Shown: positions 6,572 to 7,063 of the stretch, in pieces | Layout of the letters: each line of letters opens with the position of its first letter | Numbering within the stretch: the stretch's first letter is position 1 | Assembly: GCA_013813075.1 (NCBI GenBank) | Contig: JACCSI010000047.1 | Coordinates: forward strand, 1 to 7,063 | Length of the DNA stretch: 7,063 bases | Direction: 5' to 3' | Origin: Acidobacteriota bacterium | Lineage (GTDB): Bacteria; Acidobacteriota; Vicinamibacteria; Vicinamibacterales; UBA2999 | Notes under the pieces: generated by a model | What the model saw: the letters and a program-made list of their open reading frames with translations, nothing else | Databases searched by the model: none | What the model was told of the DNA's origin: nothing | Position numbers and translations under genes: made by a program

Positions 6572-6814
6572 AGCAGGTCTCCTGACTTGCGGATCAACAC
6601 GCGCGCTCGCGTCTTCCCATCGCCCAGGCGACAGTGACGAATCGTTGCAGGCTGGCTGAAGCCGCCCTTCTGTGTCCAGAGGCGGACGCCCGTGGCGTCA
6701 GCCGCCGAATTCACAAGGGGGACGCTCTGGCGTCGCCGAACGATTGATGAACGCACGCTCCCCGCTTACAGTGGCGAAACCGTGTGGGTTTTACACCCAG
6801 CTTCCCTGGCTGCT
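6572..6814 (-). ncRNA. Cobalamin riboswitch (AdoCbl/B12 element, RF00174 type)
   Basis: Reading the minus strand, the conserved core appears in order: AGGGAAGCUGGGUG followed by UAAAACCC, the B12 box GCCACUGUAAGC (6775-6764), GGGGAGC (6763-6757), CACUGUCGCC with GGGCGAUGGGAAGACGC (6636-6609), and the 3' signature CCGCAAGUCAGGAGACCUGC (6592-6573). The ends can close as AGCAG (6814-6810) with CUGCU (6576-6572). The element lies in the btuB leader, where cobalamin riboswitches reduce expression when intracellular cobalamin is high. All six downstream genes are packed behind it. At about 243 nt it is longer than the usual roughly 200 nt, because of an extra domain at 6640-6745. Confidence 0.95.
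6640..6745 (-). other. Extra structured domain inserted in the cobalamin riboswitch
   Basis: Between GGGGAGC and the CACUG...GGGAAG element lie about 120 nt (6756-6637), where many riboswitches of this class have only a short linker. The stretch can fold as a closed module. AAUCGUU (6745-6739) pairs with AACGAUU (6646-6640) and encloses three hairpins. Hairpin 1 is GACGC-CAGA-GCGUC (6734-6721). Hairpin 2 (6706-6681) has arms GGCG+GACGCC and GGCGUC+CGCC, a 3-nt bulge and an ACG loop. Hairpin 3 (6666-6650) is GGC-GGC, loop UUCA, GCC-A-GCC. The pairings are exact; the function is unknown. Confidence 0.6.
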
Positions 6815-6838
6815 TGGAATGCGTCGGTTGTGGAGTCG

Positions 6839-6844
6839 AGTATA
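6839..6844 (-). promoter_or_regulatory. Candidate -10 element of the B12 operon promoter
   Basis: On the minus strand TATACT stands about 25 nt upstream of the riboswitch 5' end, within an AT-rich patch (6841-6860) that contrasts with the surrounding GC-rich DNA. Transcription would start near 6832. No good -35 hexamer is seen 16-18 bp upstream, so this rests on the -10 match and position alone. Confidence 0.4.
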
Positions 6845-6857
6845 GCAGGATAAAATA

Positions 6858-7063
6858 ATGGATCGGATGCTGCGGGGTGACGGCGTAACGACGATGAGCA
6901 AGAGTTCGACCGTGACGGTGCGCGACACGCCCGTGGACCTGCGCGCGATGCTGCTGGGGCACTCGCTGACGCTGCAGATCAGTGGCGGCGAAGTGGTGCT
7001 GGGTAAGTGGCAGCGCGTCCTCATGGCCGAACTCGACGGGCCGCGCACGCGCACCGTGCGTCT
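6858..7063 (+). CDS. C-terminal half of a YjbQ/UPF0047 family protein, N-terminus missing (3' end outside window)
   Basis: An open frame from ATG 6858 runs off the window edge. Residues from about position 27 match the C-terminal half of the YjbQ (UPF0047, TIGR00149) family: [19 protein letters not shown], then [17 protein letters not shown] and TRTVR. They correspond to the E. coli YjbQ region SHIKSSMLGTSLVLPV...TGTWQGIWLGEH. Full-length members are about 135-140 residues, with the conserved HTSA and NE motifs in the N-terminal half. Here an in-frame TAG at 6843-6845 closes the frame just before the ATG, and the riboswitch occupies the DNA upstream. The N-terminal half is therefore not encoded here. 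Possible starts are ATG 6858, 6867 or 6894. GGGGTGA (6874-6880) is a distant Shine-Dalgarno for the last. It is either a pseudogene remnant or a short C-terminal-only protein. YjbQ proteins have been linked to thiamin phosphate synthase activity, but the fragment lacks the residues thought to matter. Confidence 0.75.
   Translation, partial: MDRMLRGDGVTTMSKSSTVTVRDTPVDLRAMLLGHSLTLQISGGEVVLGKWQRVLMAELDGPRTRTVR

Noticed and set aside
6681..6734. GC-rich hairpins as an intrinsic terminator
   Set aside because: No U-tract follows, and they lie inside the aptamer between conserved core elements.
6568..6756. Short minus-strand open frame inside the riboswitch
   Set aside because: The DNA is explained by the conserved cobalamin aptamer core. 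The translation has no family resemblance.
6828..6856. Plus-strand promoter TTGTGG-17 bp-TAAAAT for the yjbQ fragment
   Set aside because: The spacing is good, but the implied transcription start falls past the first ATG (6858), the -35 is weak, and the AT-rich patch is equally explained by the minus-strand promoter. Not strong enough to list as a feature.
1..7063. CRISPR arrays, tRNA or rRNA genes, insertion sequences
   Set aside because: No regularly spaced repeats, cloverleaf or rRNA-like segments, transposase motifs or terminal inverted repeats were seen.

Overview
This window is high-GC bacterial DNA. It carries what looks like a complete vitamin B12 (cobalamin) uptake operon on the minus strand, headed by a cobalamin riboswitch. 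An outer-membrane receptor with a TonB box implies a Gram-negative cell envelope. The receptor also has a carboxypeptidase-regulatory-like domain in front of its plug. Together with the base composition, this resembles Acidobacteriota (Vicinamibacterales-like), but that placement is an inference from protein style and not a phylogenetic result.

Layout, in the direction of transcription (right to left). A candidate promoter lies near 6839-6844. The cobalamin riboswitch aptamer occupies about 6814-6572 and is followed by a possible Shine-Dalgarno sequestering hairpin (6560-6524). The genes follow: btuB, TonB-dependent receptor (6521-4245); btuD, ABC ATPase (4261-3449, TTG start); btuC, FecCD-type permease (3452-2451); btuF, periplasmic binding protein with signal peptide (2454-1603); a Dph6/COG2102-type PP-loop ATPase (1606-926); and a second BtuF-like protein without a signal peptide (861-49). 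The first five genes are joined by stop/start overlaps (17 bp, then three 4-bp ATGA overlaps). The sixth follows after 64 bp. One riboswitch therefore probably controls all six.

BtuB would bring corrinoid across the outer membrane, BtuF would bind it in the periplasm, and BtuC with BtuD would pump it into the cytoplasm. The last two genes are the unusual part. They are an ATP pyrophosphatase of a family known for amidating a carboxylate, and a BtuF-fold protein that appears to stay in the cytoplasm. Together they suggest a cytoplasmic corrinoid binding, sensing or modification step that is not part of the textbook BtuBFCD system.

The edges hold two partial plus-strand genes. At the left, the last 28 codons of an unidentified protein run convergently into the end of the second btuF and overlap it by 41 bp. 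At the right, starting just behind the riboswitch promoter, an ORF encodes only the C-terminal half of a YjbQ (UPF0047) protein. Its N-terminal half is absent, which suggests a truncation or rearrangement breakpoint. The riboswitch is itself unusual: about 120 nt separate two core elements that are normally close, and this stretch can fold into a closed three-hairpin domain.
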